This document shows, piece by piece, positions 1-8,815 of a DNA stretch of 40,269 nt. Position numbers and translations under genes: made by a program. A model generated the notes under the pieces. That model was not told the DNA's origin. It did no database searches and saw only the letters and a program-made list of their open reading frames with translations. How positions within the stretch are numbered: the first letter of the stretch is position 1; the number at the start of each line of letters is the position of its first letter. Location: positions 1 through 40,269 of the forward strand of contig JAJZUC010000017.1 in NCBI GenBank assembly GCA_021847245.1. The letters are read 5' to 3'. The stretch is from Deltaproteobacteria bacterium. GTDB lineage: Bacteria; Desulfobacterota; Desulfuromonadia; Geobacterales; Geobacteraceae.

Positions 1-149
1 GTCAAGAACCTTTTTCAAAGGGGCGCTTTTTTATTCCCTGACCACCCCTCTTGCGCCAAGGAGCAGTGTTTATAACAAAACTCTCCAGGAAGGGTCAAGA
101 GATTTTGCATTATTCTTCTCTAACCGCAAGCCCCACACATCGAAATAAC

Positions 150-176
150 AAAAAAGAACTCGCCGAAGATTCGGCA
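150..176 (-). terminator. Probable intrinsic terminator after rsmI
   Basis: On the minus strand a 5-bp GC-rich stem (GCCGA/TCGGC, loop ATCT, 162-175) is followed a few bases later by a run of six T (150-155). It lies just past the rsmI stop codon and would end the rnhB-to-rsmI transcript. The stem is short and the T run starts five bases late, so the call is moderate. The remaining bases 1-149 show no gene, tRNA or clear signal on either strand. Confidence 0.5.
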
Positions 177-184
177 GCAACATA

Positions 185-1033
185 TTAGCCTGATTGACTC
201 TCTTTAATACGGAGCGCGGCTGCGTAAACCTCGCTTCGCTGCAAACCAGTCTCGGCCACCACGAAACGCACTGCATCCTTTAGCGAAAGTGTACCATCGA
301 GGAGATATTTCTCAAGAAGAGATTCAACCCGAACCGTCTCCACTTGAAGTTCATCGCTGCCAGGAGAAACCAAAATGACTACTTCTCCTTTCACTTGCCG
401 TCCAGTAAAAGCATCTATAACCTCAGAGACCGCGCCTCGTGCGAATTCTTCATGCATTTTAGTAAGTTCCCTTGCAACCACCACAGTGCGCTCACCAAGC
501 AGTTCCCTGATATCGCCGAGAGTCGCCATAAGTCTGCCCGGAGCCTCATACAAGACGATCAGGCGCTTCTCTCCTTGAAACGCAGAAATGCACTCCCTGC
601 GTTTTCCAGGTCGGTTTGGCAAAAAACCAAGGAACACAAAGGAATCGGTCGGTAAACCAGACGCAGACAGTGCGGCAATTGCGGCACACGCGCCCGGGAT
701 GGGGACAACAGCAATCCGCTCGCTTACCGCACTTCGTACAAGTTGGTACCCTGGATCGGATATACATGGGGTTCCTGCATCGGTTACAAGTGCCACTGAT
801 AACCCGTTGCGCAGGCGTTCCAAGATGTATTCCCCCTTCAGGGTCTTGTTGTGATCAAAATACGAGGTGAGAGGTTTGGATATACCGAGGTAGGTCAAGA
901 GCTTTCGTGTATGACGGGTATCTTCTGCTGCAATGAGATCGACTTCTTTGAGGATACGGACCGCCCGGAAGGTCAAATCTTCAAGGTTGCCGATGGGTGT
1001 GGCAACAATATATAGAATTCCGGGGGTACTCAT
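185..1033 (-). CDS. rsmI: 16S rRNA (cytidine1402-2'-O)-methyltransferase RsmI
   Basis: RsmI transfers a methyl group from S-adenosylmethionine to the 2'-O of C1402 in 16S rRNA, in the decoding centre. The 282-residue product has the family opening [15 protein letters not shown] (residues 7-21), EDTRHT (37-42) and the glycine-rich SAM-site stretch [13 protein letters not shown] (83-95), and is of normal family length. I start at the ATG at 1033 because it overlaps the nadE stop as ATGA and has GGGGGA just upstream. An in-frame start three codons earlier is less well placed. It is the last gene of a minus-strand run of overlapping genes beginning at rnhB and is followed by a probable terminator. 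Confidence 0.95.
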   Translation of the reverse strand: MSTPGILYIVATPIGNLEDLTFRAVRILKEVDLIAAEDTRHTRKLLTYLGISKPLTSYFDHNKTLKGEYILERLRNGLSVALVTDAGTPCISDPGYQLVRSAVSERIAVVPIPGACAAIAALSASGLPTDSFVFLGFLPNRPGKRRECISAFQGEKRLIVLYEAPGRLMATLGDIRELLGERTVVVARELTKMHEEFARGAVSEVIDAFTGRQVKGEVVILVSPGSDELQVETVRVESLLEKYLLDGTLSLKDAVRFVVAETGLQRSEVYAAALRIKESQSG

Positions 1034-1848
1034 TTCCCCCAATCACGAGAATAGCGGAAGTCCCGGTCGATGGTTCGAGTGGAGACCTTGGCAATAACCG
1101 GCAGCCGCCGTTTGAAATGAGAATTTTGAATCTTGTTGTAGATCATGTCGATAAAAGCCGGGTCAAAGCCCTTCGAAACGAGCTCTTCACGACACATGCG
1201 CAAATCTACCATGCAATAGAGCAACTCATCTACCTGGCGATACGTGAATCCGAGTTCCTGTTCGTCTGTCTGGCCGGCCCAGAGATCGGCCGAGGGTTTC
1301 TTGTCGATGATTACGCGCGGGACCCCCATCTCCTCAGAGAGCTGCCAAACTTGAGTCTTGTAGATATCCCCAATAGGGTTGAGGGCGCTCGCCATGTCTC
1401 CGAACAAGGTACCATAGCCCAAGAGGAGCTCGGTCTTGTTGCTGGTACCGAGGACAAGTGCGGAAAGCGCCGCCGAATGGTCGTAGAGGATTGTCATCCG
1501 CTCGCGGGCCATCTTGTTCCCCCGCCGCATGTTGTCCGCGTCAGGATAACGTGAGAAGTAGGCATCCACCATCGGGGTGATCTCGACGACCTGACAGTGT
1601 ATGCCCAGCTGTTCGGCAGCGAGGAGCGCGTGGGCTTCACTCTCCGGGTTGCTCGTGCGGTAAGGCATGACAAAAGCGTGGACGTTTTCGGGACCCAGCG
1701 CCTCCGCAGCAAGGAATGCCACGAGCGCCGAGTCTATCCCGCCGGAAAGACCGAGGACGGCCTTCCGCACCCCCACCTTGCAAACCTCCTCCCGAACAAA
1801 TCCTACCAGTATCTGCCGAAGAAGCTTCGCATTCACTTTGAGGCTCAT
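1030..1848 (-). CDS. nadE: NAD(+) synthase, ammonia-channelling synthetase domain (NadE)
   Basis: NadE adenylates nicotinate-adenine dinucleotide with ATP and amidates it to NAD+. The 272-residue protein carries the N-type ATP pyrophosphatase P-loop LSGGIDS (34-40) near the N-terminus and, further on, [14 protein letters not shown], a family signature for the substrate site. It has no glutaminase domain of its own. The gene directly upstream encodes a nitrilase-fold amidase and overlaps it by four bases (ATGA at 1845-1848), which fits a two-subunit version of the fused glutamine-dependent enzyme. A standalone ammonia-dependent enzyme is the alternative. The downstream overlap with rsmI is also ATGA. 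Confidence 0.93.
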   Translation of the reverse strand: MSLKVNAKLLRQILVGFVREEVCKVGVRKAVLGLSGGIDSALVAFLAAEALGPENVHAFVMPYRTSNPESEAHALLAAEQLGIHCQVVEITPMVDAYFSRYPDADNMRRGNKMARERMTILYDHSAALSALVLGTSNKTELLLGYGTLFGDMASALNPIGDIYKTQVWQLSEEMGVPRVIIDKKPSADLWAGQTDEQELGFTYRQVDELLYCMVDLRMCREELVSKGFDPAFIDMIYNKIQNSHFKRRLPVIAKVSTRTIDRDFRYSRDWGK

Positions 1849-2699
1849 AGCCTGTTCCTCTCCGTCTCGATACGGCGGAGCTCCTTCATGGTGATGGAAA
1901 GGCTCTCGTCCCGCATCATTGGCGAAAAGATACGTTCACGACGGAGTGCTCCCTCCTCAACGAGACCCACGACATAATCTTCAAGAAGAATGTTCCCTCG
2001 GGCAACAACGCTCCCCGAGGGAGCAACCACCTCGGATCCACCCCAGAAATTGACACCGTCCTCGTAACCAACCCGGTTGCAGTACAGGATACGACAGTTC
2101 AGAAACATCGCGGTGGTGGAGGTCAATTTCTGCCACGCAACAGTGGAGCCAAGACTCTCATCCTCGGATATTCCCCGGCCGGGGCTGCTGGAGAGACAAA
2201 TCAGCGTAGTGGTTCCATCCATCGCAAGGATGTAGGGCACAGACAGATGCCACATATCCTCGCAGATAAGCAGTCCCATGCGACCGAACCTCGTATCGAA
2301 AGCACGGATACTTTCGCCCCGGGCAAAATAACGCTGTTCATCAAAGAGGCCATACGTGGGGAGATAAACTTTTCGATGCAGATGCCGGATCTCACCCATC
2401 GAGAGATAAAGTGCCGAGTTAAAAAATCTGTAGTCAGGGGAGGCTTCGACAAAACCGACAGCAATGTCTATATGGCGGGAAAGGTCCAATAGCCGGGCCA
2501 GTTGGGGAGAATCGGCACGAAGTGCCACCTCGGGCACGAGGTCTCGAAGAAAGTAGCCCGTCAGAGCAAGCTCGGGAAATACTATAAGGTCGATCCCTTC
2601 TGAAATGCCCCGTTCAACCGCAGCGCAGATCATCTCGCCGTTATCGGCAAGGCAGCCAAGCTTCGGCTTAATTTGTGCGAGTGCAACTGTGAAGTCCAC
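1845..2699 (-). CDS. Nitrilase-superfamily amidase, probable glutaminase subunit for NAD synthetase
   Basis: This is a carbon-nitrogen hydrolase of 284 residues. The nitrilase triad is visible as Glu43 (in FPELALTGY), Lys110 (in [14 protein letters not shown]) and Cys146 (in LLICEDMWH). The [12 protein letters not shown](Q)RYF context is typical of the glutaminase domain of glutamine-dependent NAD synthetases. I infer that it releases ammonia from glutamine for the synthetase encoded next to it, since stop and start overlap. I chose the GTG at 2699 because GGGAGG sits four bases upstream. An earlier in-frame start at 2750 would add 17 residues with no family resemblance. Another omega-amidase role cannot be excluded from sequence alone. 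Confidence 0.85.
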   Translation of the reverse strand: MDFTVALAQIKPKLGCLADNGEMICAAVERGISEGIDLIVFPELALTGYFLRDLVPEVALRADSPQLARLLDLSRHIDIAVGFVEASPDYRFFNSALYLSMGEIRHLHRKVYLPTYGLFDEQRYFARGESIRAFDTRFGRMGLLICEDMWHLSVPYILAMDGTTTLICLSSSPGRGISEDESLGSTVAWQKLTSTTAMFLNCRILYCNRVGYEDGVNFWGGSEVVAPSGSVVARGNILLEDYVVGLVEEGALRRERIFSPMMRDESLSITMKELRRIETERNRL

Positions 2700-2762
2700 G
2701 AACCCTCCCGTAATCACGCTAACGTAGCACAGGGACGCTCCCCTTTTCAACAGGGTTGCCTT

Positions 2763-3146
2763 TCAGAAGCAAAGATCAAACGCATTGACGAAATGCTCGA
2801 TGTCCGGCTCAGCATCCGGTTTGAAGGTGATTGCAACAACGTCGAAACGGGCGTTCGAGTCGTGCCTGCGCCGCGCCGCCAGCCAGGTGAGGGCTGCCTT
2901 CGATATCTGCCGCTGCTTGAAGGAGGTGACGGCAAGCTGGGGAGGACCATACCCTGCGGTCCGTCTCGTCTTGACTTCCACAAAAACTAGGGTTTTGCCA
3001 TCTTGGGCGACGATATCGACCTCGCCAGCCTTACACCGGAAGTTTCGCTCCAGAATCCGATAGCGAAGGCCTTCGAGAAAGGAAACCGCCATATCTTCAC
3101 CCCTCGTACCAAGGAGCTTATTATGTCGTCCCTCCACGGAGGTCAT
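2763..3146 (-). CDS. yraN: YraN/UPF0102 family nuclease-fold protein
   Basis: This 127-residue protein belongs to the UPF0102 (YraN) family, which has a restriction-endonuclease-like fold and no settled function. The diagnostic stretches are GTRGEDMAVSFLE (13-25), the conserved GEVDIVAQD (41-49), whose acidic residues fit the nuclease-like centre, and LVFVEVKTR (53-61). Its ATG at 3146 overlaps the rnhB stop as ATGA. Linkage to rnhB is common across bacteria and suggests a role near nucleic acid processing. The 63-base gap to the amidase gene is the largest in this part of the operon. Confidence 0.92.
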   Translation of the reverse strand: MTSVEGRHNKLLGTRGEDMAVSFLEGLRYRILERNFRCKAGEVDIVAQDGKTLVFVEVKTRRTAGYGPPQLAVTSFKQRQISKAALTWLAARRRHDSNARFDVVAITFKPDAEPDIEHFVNAFDLCF

Positions 3147-3778
3147 CCATCCTCCCGCACATGTTCCCGCACCCCCCGGAACGTCAAGCGATGGATGGGA
3201 CTGGGGCCCAGGCGAGCAATAGCGGCAAGGTGAACTGCAGATCCGTACCCCTTATGCCTGGCAAAACCGTAACCGGGGTACCGCAAATCGAAATCGTCCA
3301 TCATGCGGTCGCGGGTCACCTTGGCAACAATGGATGCAGCGGCGATCGAGATACTTGCGCTGTCACCTTTTGTTATGGTTCTTTGAGGCAGGTGTATGGG
3401 AATTTTGGAAATGCCGTCAACGAGGAGATAATCTGCCGATATGGCCAGATTGGCTACCGCCTCCTTCATGGCGGCAAGTGTCGCCTGGAGAATGTTTATC
3501 CTGTCGATGGAAGAATGATCCGAAACCCCCACCCCGATCGCCAGGGCACGCTCGACAATGAGGGCGAACAACTCGTCCCGCTTGGCTGCCGCGAGTTTCT
3601 TGGAATCATCCACCCCTTCCAGATCGACACCCGCCGGAAGCAGAACAGCGGCCGCCACGACAGGTCCCGCCAAGGGACCACGACCTGCCTCATCGACACC
3701 CGCCACCGCCCGAAACCCTTGCCGCGCAGCCAATTTTTCGAATCGCCACGGATCGGACTGATCGTCGCCAAACAGCAT
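3143..3778 (-). CDS. rnhB: Ribonuclease HII
   Basis: RNase HII cuts the RNA strand of RNA/DNA hybrids and removes single ribonucleotides from DNA. The 211-residue product shows VAGVDEAGRGPLAGPVV near the N-terminus, with catalytic Asp29 and Glu30, then VDDSKKL and a later LLVDG that supplies further metal-binding aspartates. I start at the ATG at 3778, which has AGGAGGAG about ten bases upstream. A TTG start at 3820 is open in frame but lies inside the hairpin of the rplS terminator, so I reject it. The gene follows rplS after that terminator and may depend on readthrough or an internal promoter I could not identify. Confidence 0.95.
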   Translation of the reverse strand: MLFGDDQSDPWRFEKLAARQGFRAVAGVDEAGRGPLAGPVVAAAVLLPAGVDLEGVDDSKKLAAAKRDELFALIVERALAIGVGVSDHSSIDRINILQATLAAMKEAVANLAISADYLLVDGISKIPIHLPQRTITKGDSASISIAAASIVAKVTRDRMMDDFDLRYPGYGFARHKGYGSAVHLAAIARLGPSPIHRLTFRGVREHVREDG

Positions 3779-3802
3779 CGAGGGAGCTCTCCTCCTGTCA
3801 TT

Positions 3803-3830
3803 AAAAAGAAAGCCCCGCAAGGCGGGGCTT
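3803..3830 (-). terminator. Strong intrinsic terminator after rplS
   Basis: A perfect 9-bp stem (AAGCCCCGC/GCGGGGCTT, 3810-3818 and 3822-3830) with a three-base loop is followed on the minus strand by TCTTTTT. It begins six bases past the rplS stop codon. It separates the ribosomal/SRP part of the operon from rnhB and the genes behind it. Confidence 0.92.
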
Positions 3831-3835
3831 AGTAA

Positions 3836-4192
3836 CTACTGAGCTGCAACATACTTTCTTTCGCGAATCCGGGCGGCCTTGCCGCGGAGTTTCCGCAGAT
3901 AATACAGCTTGGCCCGCCGGACATGGCCACGGGTGATTACTTCAACGGCATCAAGAGACGGCGAATGAAGCGGGAAAACCCTTTCTACGCCGATGCCGTT
4001 GGATATCTTGCGGACGGTGAAAGACTCGCGGATCCCGCCGTTCTGGCGGCTGATCACCACTCCTTGAAAGGCCTGGATCCGGCTCTTGTCGCCTTCCACA
4101 ATCTTCACATGCACCTTCACCGTGTCGCCAGGCTTGAACGCGGGAATATTCTTCTTCATCTGCTCCAGTTCAATCGCATCAATCTTGTTCAT
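3836..4192 (-). CDS. rplS: 50S ribosomal protein L19
   Basis: L19 sits at the interface of the ribosomal subunits. The 118-residue product matches the family in length and in the segments [55 protein letters not shown] and the basic C-terminal tail. It is the last gene before a strong terminator in the conserved order rpsP-khpA-rimM-trmD-rplS, here with an extra methyltransferase gene between trmD and rplS. The 71 bases separating it from that gene hold no evident hairpin or promoter. Confidence 0.98.
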   Translation of the reverse strand: MNKIDAIELEQMKKNIPAFKPGDTVKVHVKIVEGDKSRIQAFQGVVISRQNGGIRESFTVRKISNGIGVERVFPLHSPSLDAVEVITRGHVRRAKLYYLRKLRGKAARIRERKYVAAQ

Positions 4193-4263
4193 ACTCGTGC
4201 ATCCTCCCGTTATCTACAGAAACCTCTGCAGTTCTTTGTATCCTCATCCATAACCGCGCTAAC

Positions 4264-4845
4264 TCAACGCATGCCGAACATTCTGTCGAAAATTATTGCC
4301 GCAGCCGAACGCACAGACAGATGATTGTAATCACCCGTCCCCCGAATCGGCTCAAGAACCAGATCGGCGCGCGCCGTAATCTCCTCCGCCAGCCCCCACC
4401 CCGTACCGAAAACCAGCAGGTAGGGATGCTCCCTTTCCTTGACCAGGCTAGACAGGCGACCACACGACACCGTCTCGGCACTGGATCGGGCACCTGTCGT
4501 CACGAGCCGTGCCGGCGTTCCGAAGGCCGCCTCCAGATCCCTCATTGCGTCATCAAGAGACGAAACGATGCTGACGAGATCAAGGGCAGCTTTCCGCTTT
4601 GGATTGTATCGCGCCCCCCATCCGTCCTGCCAGTGCTTCACGATTCGCCCTGCCAGCGCCTGCTGGCCGGCAACGGGGGTTACGGTATAGTAACGATACA
4701 ACCCAAAGGTCCGGGCAGCCCGGGCAATATCGTGAATATCAAGGTTGGTCACGGCGGTGGTGACTATCTGCCGGTTCTTGTCGTATACCGGATAGTGGAC
4801 CAGCGCAACAGCCACATTGCCGAAAGTGGGTGCCCCAATGCTCAC
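4264..4845 (-). CDS. TrmD-linked SPOUT-type RNA methyltransferase (PF09936-like)
   Basis: The 193-residue product resembles the small family of predicted SAM-dependent RNA methyltransferases encoded beside trmD in delta-proteobacteria and some other bacteria. Family-like features are [12 protein letters not shown] at the N-terminus, the conserved [10 protein letters not shown], and [14 protein letters not shown] near the C-terminus, where the SPOUT knot would bind the cofactor, followed by [21 protein letters not shown]. The start is the GTG at 4845, overlapping the trmD stop as GTGA, which suggests translational coupling. The RNA target is not evident from sequence. Its position between tRNA and ribosomal protein genes points to tRNA or rRNA. 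Confidence 0.85.
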   Translation of the reverse strand: MSIGAPTFGNVAVALVHYPVYDKNRQIVTTAVTNLDIHDIARAARTFGLYRYYTVTPVAGQQALAGRIVKHWQDGWGARYNPKRKAALDLVSIVSSLDDAMRDLEAAFGTPARLVTTGARSSAETVSCGRLSSLVKEREHPYLLVFGTGWGLAEEITARADLVLEPIRGTGDYNHLSVRSAAAIIFDRMFGMR

Positions 4846-5579
4846 GGCGAAGAAGACCTTTCCAACTCCGCCAGATATTCCCAGTCGACACGGTCCAATG
4901 CCTGCTTAGTCAAAAGATCCGGTCGCGTCTGCAGCGTTTTCTCCAATGACTTGCGCCTTCGCCAGCGGGAAACTTCGGCATGATTTCCGGAAAGGAGCAC
5001 GTCCGGCACCCGCACCCCCCGGAATTCGGCAGGCCGCGTATACTGTGGATACTCGAGCAGGCCATCGGCGAAGGAATCGGACCCGGCAGAACCGGCCGAC
5101 CCCAAAACCCCGGGAACGAACCGCGTTATGGCATCGATCATGGCCATGGCCGCCAGTTCCCCGCCGGTCATGACGAAATCGCCGATCGAGAGCTCGTCAT
5201 CGACAAACAGCTCCCGCACCCGCTCATCGACACCCTCGTAACGGCCGCAGATGAAAATCAACTCGGACTCGCGGCTCAGCTCACGGGCAATGTCGTGCCT
5301 GAACACCCGCCCCCGCGGTGTGGTCAGGACTACTCTTGCTGCGGGCCGATCCCGTCTCACCGTCTCTATGCACACCGCAAGAGGTTCAACCTTCATCACC
5401 ATTCCGTCCCCCCCCCCGTAGGGAGCGTCATCCACGACACGATGCCGATCGGTCGCGTAGTCGCGAATATTGTGGAGACGAATGTCAACATACCCGTTTT
5501 CCACGGCCCGCTTGATGATGCTCTCGGTGAGAGGCCCATCGAACATCGCCGGGAAGAGGGTCAATATGTCGAATTTCAT
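4842..5579 (-). CDS. trmD: tRNA (guanine-N1)-methyltransferase TrmD
   Basis: TrmD makes m1G37 in tRNAs read by G-starting codons and prevents frameshifting. The 245-residue product has the N-terminal [10 protein letters not shown], the stretch [11 protein letters not shown] (53-63), and the trefoil-knot segments GRYEGVDER (112-120) and [12 protein letters not shown] (130-141). The C-terminal [19 protein letters not shown] completes the family pattern. The position usually written GGGPGM carries Asp instead of Pro, a small variation. Start and stop overlap neighbouring genes by four bases on both sides. Confidence 0.97.
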   Translation of the reverse strand: MKFDILTLFPAMFDGPLTESIIKRAVENGYVDIRLHNIRDYATDRHRVVDDAPYGGGDGMVMKVEPLAVCIETVRRDRPAARVVLTTPRGRVFRHDIARELSRESELIFICGRYEGVDERVRELFVDDELSIGDFVMTGGELAAMAMIDAITRFVPGVLGSAGSAGSDSFADGLLEYPQYTRPAEFRGVRVPDVLLSGNHAEVSRWRRRKSLEKTLQTRPDLLTKQALDRVDWEYLAELERSSSP

Positions 5580-6097
5580 AGATCCAGCAGCCCTTCCGGA
5601 GGGCTGACCGTCAACGTTCCCGCAGCGAGATCGATGGCAACGACGATCTCTTCCACGGCAGGAATCAGATACTCCCGTCCGGTCCCACGAACAACATAGA
5701 CATCATTGCTGCCGGTAGAAATGATCTCTGCCACGCGCCCGAGAAAGGTTCCGTCGTCGCAGACCACCGAGAGACCGATCAAATCACACCAATAATACTC
5801 ACCCTCGGGAAGAGGCGGAAACTGATCCCTGCGCGCATAGAGTTCACGGCCGACGAGATTAAGCACCTCGTTGATATCCGAAAATTGCTTCAGGGTCAGG
5901 AGCACCTTGTTCTGATGGGGCGATGCTGCCGCCACCTCAAGTTCCTCGACCTGCCCGTCCGCTCCTTTGAGCAGTACCGTTTTGAGTGACAAAACGGTCT
6001 CATGCTCTCCGGAATAGGAGACCACTTTCAACTGCCCCCTGAGCCCGTGGGTGGAGACAACCTTCCCAAGCAGCAACACGTCCTTACCTTGCAGCAT
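5576..6097 (-). CDS. rimM: Ribosome maturation factor RimM
   Basis: RimM assists assembly of the 30S head and binds S19. The 173-residue protein has the two expected beta-barrel parts: an N-terminal domain starting [18 protein letters not shown] (about 8-25) and a C-terminal PRC-type barrel with [12 protein letters not shown] and [12 protein letters not shown]. The start codon shares one base with the khpA stop (TAATG at 6095-6099), and the stop overlaps trmD as ATGA. Length and context are standard. Confidence 0.95.
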   Translation of the reverse strand: MLQGKDVLLLGKVVSTHGLRGQLKVVSYSGEHETVLSLKTVLLKGADGQVEELEVAAASPHQNKVLLTLKQFSDINEVLNLVGRELYARRDQFPPLPEGEYYWCDLIGLSVVCDDGTFLGRVAEIISTGSNDVYVVRGTGREYLIPAVEEIVVAIDLAAGTLTVSPPEGLLDL

Positions 6098-6327
6098 TAC
6101 TCCACAATCTTCAGCACAGCTTTCTTGTTGTCCTTTGTCGAAACCGCATTCAAGAGGGTCCGAATTGCCTTGGCCGTCCGCCCCTCTTTCCCGATGATTC
6201 TTCCCATGTCCTCTTTCGCCACGGTCAGCTTGATGACCGTCGTGTCCTCTTCCATCTCCTCGGTTGCCCTTACTTGGTTCGGGTCGTCAACAAGCGCCTT
6301 TGCGATAGTCTCTACGAGTGCTCTCAT
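6097..6327 (-). CDS. khpA: KH-domain RNA-binding protein KhpA
   Basis: This 76-residue protein is a single KH domain. The RNA-binding GxxG loop is seen in [15 protein letters not shown] (42-56). The family (KhpA, formerly YlqC) binds structured RNA, in firmicutes together with KhpB, and is almost always placed between rpsP and rimM, as here. An upstream in-frame Met is not available, so the ATG at 6327 is the likely start. It lies 52 bases behind rpsP and overlaps rimM by one base. Confidence 0.95.
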   Translation of the reverse strand: MRALVETIAKALVDDPNQVRATEEMEEDTTVIKLTVAKEDMGRIIGKEGRTAKAIRTLLNAVSTKDNKKAVLKIVE

Positions 6328-6379
6328 GTCGGTAACCTCTGCAATGGAAATGACCGGCGGACCGGGAAACAGGTGTCAG

Positions 6380-6646
6380 TTACGCGGACTTGGTGACGAA
6401 TTTCTCCCAGAGGCCGGCCTTCTTGAGGATCTGCTTGACGGTGTCGGTCGGCTGAGCACCCTTGCCGAGCCAGTCAAGAGCCTTGGTTTCTTCGAATTTC
6501 ACGGCTGCCGGACTTTGATTCGGGTCATAGGTCCCGACATTTTCAATGAACCGGCCATCCCGCCTGCTGCGGACATCGGCAACTACGATCTGGTAAAAGG
6601 GCTTCTTCTTCGCCCCGGCACGGGCCAAACGCATTTTGATAGCCAT
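6380..6646 (-). CDS. rpsP: 30S ribosomal protein S16
   Basis: S16 is needed for 30S assembly. The 88-residue protein begins [24 protein letters not shown], continues [17 protein letters not shown] and ends in a lysine/alanine-rich tail, all typical. It has a consistent ribosome-binding sequence (CCAGGAGGAAGAG on the minus strand) before the ATG. It follows ffh after 56 bases and starts the ribosomal part of the operon. Confidence 0.98.
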   Translation of the reverse strand: MAIKMRLARAGAKKKPFYQIVVADVRSRRDGRFIENVGTYDPNQSPAAVKFEETKALDWLGKGAQPTDTVKQILKKAGLWEKFVTKSA

Positions 6647-6702
6647 CTCTTCCTCCTGGTGTTCTCACGGCCTTGGGCCGCACAGCTGTTGGTTTAAGTA
6701 TA

Positions 6703-8061
6703 TCAGAAAGGGAACATCCCTTTCCCCATTCCCTTCATTCCCCGCATGAGACCTTTAGGCCCCAGCTTCTGCAACTGCTTCATGACTTTCTGGGCCTCCG
6801 TGAAGCGCTTCAGGAGCTGATTGACCTCCTGCACCGTGGTGCCGCTTCCCTTTGCAATCCGCAGCCTTCTGCTGCCGTTTATGATTGCATGGTTGGCGCG
6901 CTCTGCCGGGGTCATGGAATCGATGATCGCCTCGATCCGCTTCAATTCGCGCTCGCTCGGCTGCGCCCCCTGCATCTGCTTCATCATTTTGCCGACGCCG
7001 GGAATCATTCCGAGAATCGACTCAAGCGATCCCATCTTCTTGATCTGCTGAAGCTGGGTGCGGAAATCTTCCAGGTCGAACTGGCTTTTCTTGAGCTTTT
7101 GCTGAAGCCGCTCGGCTTCTTTCTCGTCGAATGTTGCCTGGGCCTTCTCGACCAGGCTCAGGATGTCGCCCATCCCGAGAATGCGGGAAACGAGCCGGTC
7201 GGGGTGAAAAACCTCCAGCGCATCGAGCTTCTCCCCGAGACCGACAAACTTGACCGGCTTACCGGTTACGGCCCGTATCGAAAGGGCCGCCCCTCCCTTG
7301 GCATCACCGTCAAGCTTGGTAAGGACGACCCCCGTAAGCTCAAGCCGATCGTTGAAACCGGAGGCGACGTTCACCGCCTCCTGGCCGGTCATGGCGTCGG
7401 CAACGAAGAGAATCTCCCGCGGTGCCACGGAATCCCTGATCCGGACAAGCTCCCCCATCAGGAACTCGTCGATCTGATGGCGCCCGGCGGTATCAAGGAT
7501 CACGGTGTCGAAGCCGTTGAGCGAGGCGAAACGCATCGCCTCCCGGCAGATATCGACCGGATCCTGATTGGCCTGCGAATCAAAGGTTTCTATGGAAAGC
7601 TGGCGCCCCAGCGTCTTCAACTGCTCGATGGCCGCAGGGCGATACACATCTGCGGGAACCAGGAGAGGACGCCGGCGCTGCGCCCGGAGAAGGCGCGCGA
7701 GCTTTCCACAGGTTGTGGTCTTTCCCGCCCCCTGGAGTCCGACCATCATTATGGCGACCGGCGGCTTGGCCGCAAGATCGAGACTGTTGTCCTCGCCCCC
7801 CCCCATGAGAGCGACGAGCTCTTCCTGCACGATCTTGATGACCTGTTGCCCCGGCGCGAGGCTCTGGAGCACCTGGGTTCCGATGGAACGCTCGCGAACC
7901 CGCTCGACAAAATCCTTGACCACCTTGAAGTTGACATCTGCCTCAAGAAGAACAAGCCGCACCTCACGGAGCGCCTCCTTGATGTTCTCCTCGGTCATCA
8001 CCCCCTGACCCCGGAGCTTCTTGAAGATTATGTCGAGCTTGTCGGAAAGGTTGTCGAACAT
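6703..8061 (-). CDS. ffh: Signal recognition particle protein Ffh (SRP54)
   Basis: Ffh binds 4.5S RNA and signal sequences and delivers ribosome-nascent-chain complexes to FtsY at the membrane. The 452-residue protein has the N domain, then the GTPase G domain with P-loop GLQGAGKT (108-115), the ILDTAGR box and TKLDG, and a methionine-rich M domain with GMIPGVGKMMKQMQG. A longer reading from 8133 adds 24 arginine-rich residues with no family match, so I start at the ATG at 8061 with AAGAG upstream. It heads the operon behind two tandem promoters. No 4.5S RNA gene was recognised in the window. Confidence 0.97.
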   Translation of the reverse strand: MFDNLSDKLDIIFKKLRGQGVMTEENIKEALREVRLVLLEADVNFKVVKDFVERVRERSIGTQVLQSLAPGQQVIKIVQEELVALMGGGEDNSLDLAAKPPVAIMMVGLQGAGKTTTCGKLARLLRAQRRRPLLVPADVYRPAAIEQLKTLGRQLSIETFDSQANQDPVDICREAMRFASLNGFDTVILDTAGRHQIDEFLMGELVRIRDSVAPREILFVADAMTGQEAVNVASGFNDRLELTGVVLTKLDGDAKGGAALSIRAVTGKPVKFVGLGEKLDALEVFHPDRLVSRILGMGDILSLVEKAQATFDEKEAERLQQKLKKSQFDLEDFRTQLQQIKKMGSLESILGMIPGVGKMMKQMQGAQPSERELKRIEAIIDSMTPAERANHAIINGSRRLRIAKGSGTTVQEVNQLLKRFTEAQKVMKQLQKLGPKGLMRGMKGMGKGMFPF

Positions 8062-8147
8062 CTGAACTCTTATGCAGTTACGCCCTGTTAGCCGGCCAAT
8101 CCGCAACCTGCGCCTTCGCGCGCACCTGTCCACGGAGAAAGAGGTTA

Positions 8148-8177
8148 ACTATAGACTGCCGTCACCAACCATGTCAA
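8148..8177 (-). promoter_or_regulatory. Sigma-70-like promoter of the ffh operon (downstream one of two)
   Basis: On the minus strand TTGACA (8172-8177) and TATAGT (8148-8153) are separated by 18 bases. The start point would lie near 8141, giving an 80-base leader to the ffh ATG. The -35 is a perfect consensus and the -10 has five of six bases. Confidence 0.7.
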
Positions 8178-8188
8178 GACAAAAACTG

Positions 8189-8217
8189 AATATACCATCG
8201 GCACATAGGGCCGTCAA
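8189..8217 (-). promoter_or_regulatory. Sigma-70-like promoter of the ffh operon (upstream one of two)
   Basis: TTGACG (8212-8217) and TATATT (8189-8194) are separated by 17 bases on the minus strand. The -35 hexamer overlaps the yedF stop codon, so the ffh operon can be expressed independently of the gene before it. With the downstream promoter it forms a tandem pair about 40 bases apart. Confidence 0.65.
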
Positions 8218-8798
8218 AGCTTCAGCACGGACCGGCCCCCGAGAAGACTCTCGGCAATGGTGAACATGTTGGTGACGGCACCAGCCTTCAGCTTGTCCTT
8301 ACGGTTGTAAAAATCAAGACAGACCCCGCAGGAGAGGATCTCCACCCCCCGGTTGCCGAGCTTGTCGAGCGCTTCCAGCACTTCCGAGCCGTCCGTCGTC
8401 AGCAAGACGCCGCTATTGACGAACAGCATACGGTCCGGAACGGCATCCAGATCGAGGAGCGTGACGATAAAGTTTTTCATGAGGAGCCTCCCCAGCTCTT
8501 CGGGCCCCTCCCCAAGGCGGTCGGAGGTGACGAGTACAACCGTCCCGCCGCCGGCCCCACGGCCAGCCGCCTCCCCTTCCCCCGCCGCGGAGCCGCCGAG
8601 AACCAACGCTACCCCTTCGTCCAGCGGGGATTCCTCGACAGCATACCCCCGCCCCAACGCAAAACGGCGCACATTCTCCCGTGGCGGGCCGTCGTCGAGC
8701 AGGACCCGGACCGGTCCCCCCCCCGACGACTCCAACGCGCGCTTGACCGTCACCACCGGCAGCGGGCACGCCATGTTCCTGCAATCGATCGTCTTCAT
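8214..8798 (-). CDS. yedF: YedF-family selenium/sulfur-metabolism protein (TusA-like plus DsrE-like)
   Basis: The 194-residue protein joins two small domains. The first is TusA/SirA-like, MKTIDCRNMACPLPVV, with the CPxP motif at Cys11. A glycine/alanine-rich linker of about 20 residues follows. The second is DsrE-like and contains LLMKNFIVTLLDLDAVPDRMLFVNSGV and a cysteine pair in SCGVCLDFY. The arrangement matches the family linked to selenium metabolism, whose exact reaction is not settled. I start at the ATG at 8798, with AGGAGAAGG just upstream. A GTG at 8819 would overlap the previous gene but lacks such a site. It is co-transcribed with the DUF3343 gene. Confidence 0.85.
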   Translation of the reverse strand: MKTIDCRNMACPLPVVTVKRALESSGGGPVRVLLDDGPPRENVRRFALGRGYAVEESPLDEGVALVLGGSAAGEGEAAGRGAGGGTVVLVTSDRLGEGPEELGRLLMKNFIVTLLDLDAVPDRMLFVNSGVLLTTDGSEVLEALDKLGNRGVEILSCGVCLDFYNRKDKLKAGAVTNMFTIAESLLGGRSVLKL

Positions 8799-8815
8799 TC
8801 CTTCTCCTGTCCCAC

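Noticed and set aside
3779-3820. TTG start giving a longer RNase HII
   Set aside because: It falls inside the rplS terminator hairpin and the extra residues are not family-like.
6673-8091. Long plus-strand open frame of 472 codons
   Set aside because: It is antisense to ffh and owes its length to GC-rich codon structure. The product is rich in Arg, His, Leu and Pro without any family pattern.
8062-8147. 4.5S RNA gene next to ffh
   Set aside because: The segment is the ffh leader and lacks the GGAA-tetraloop helix expected for SRP RNA.
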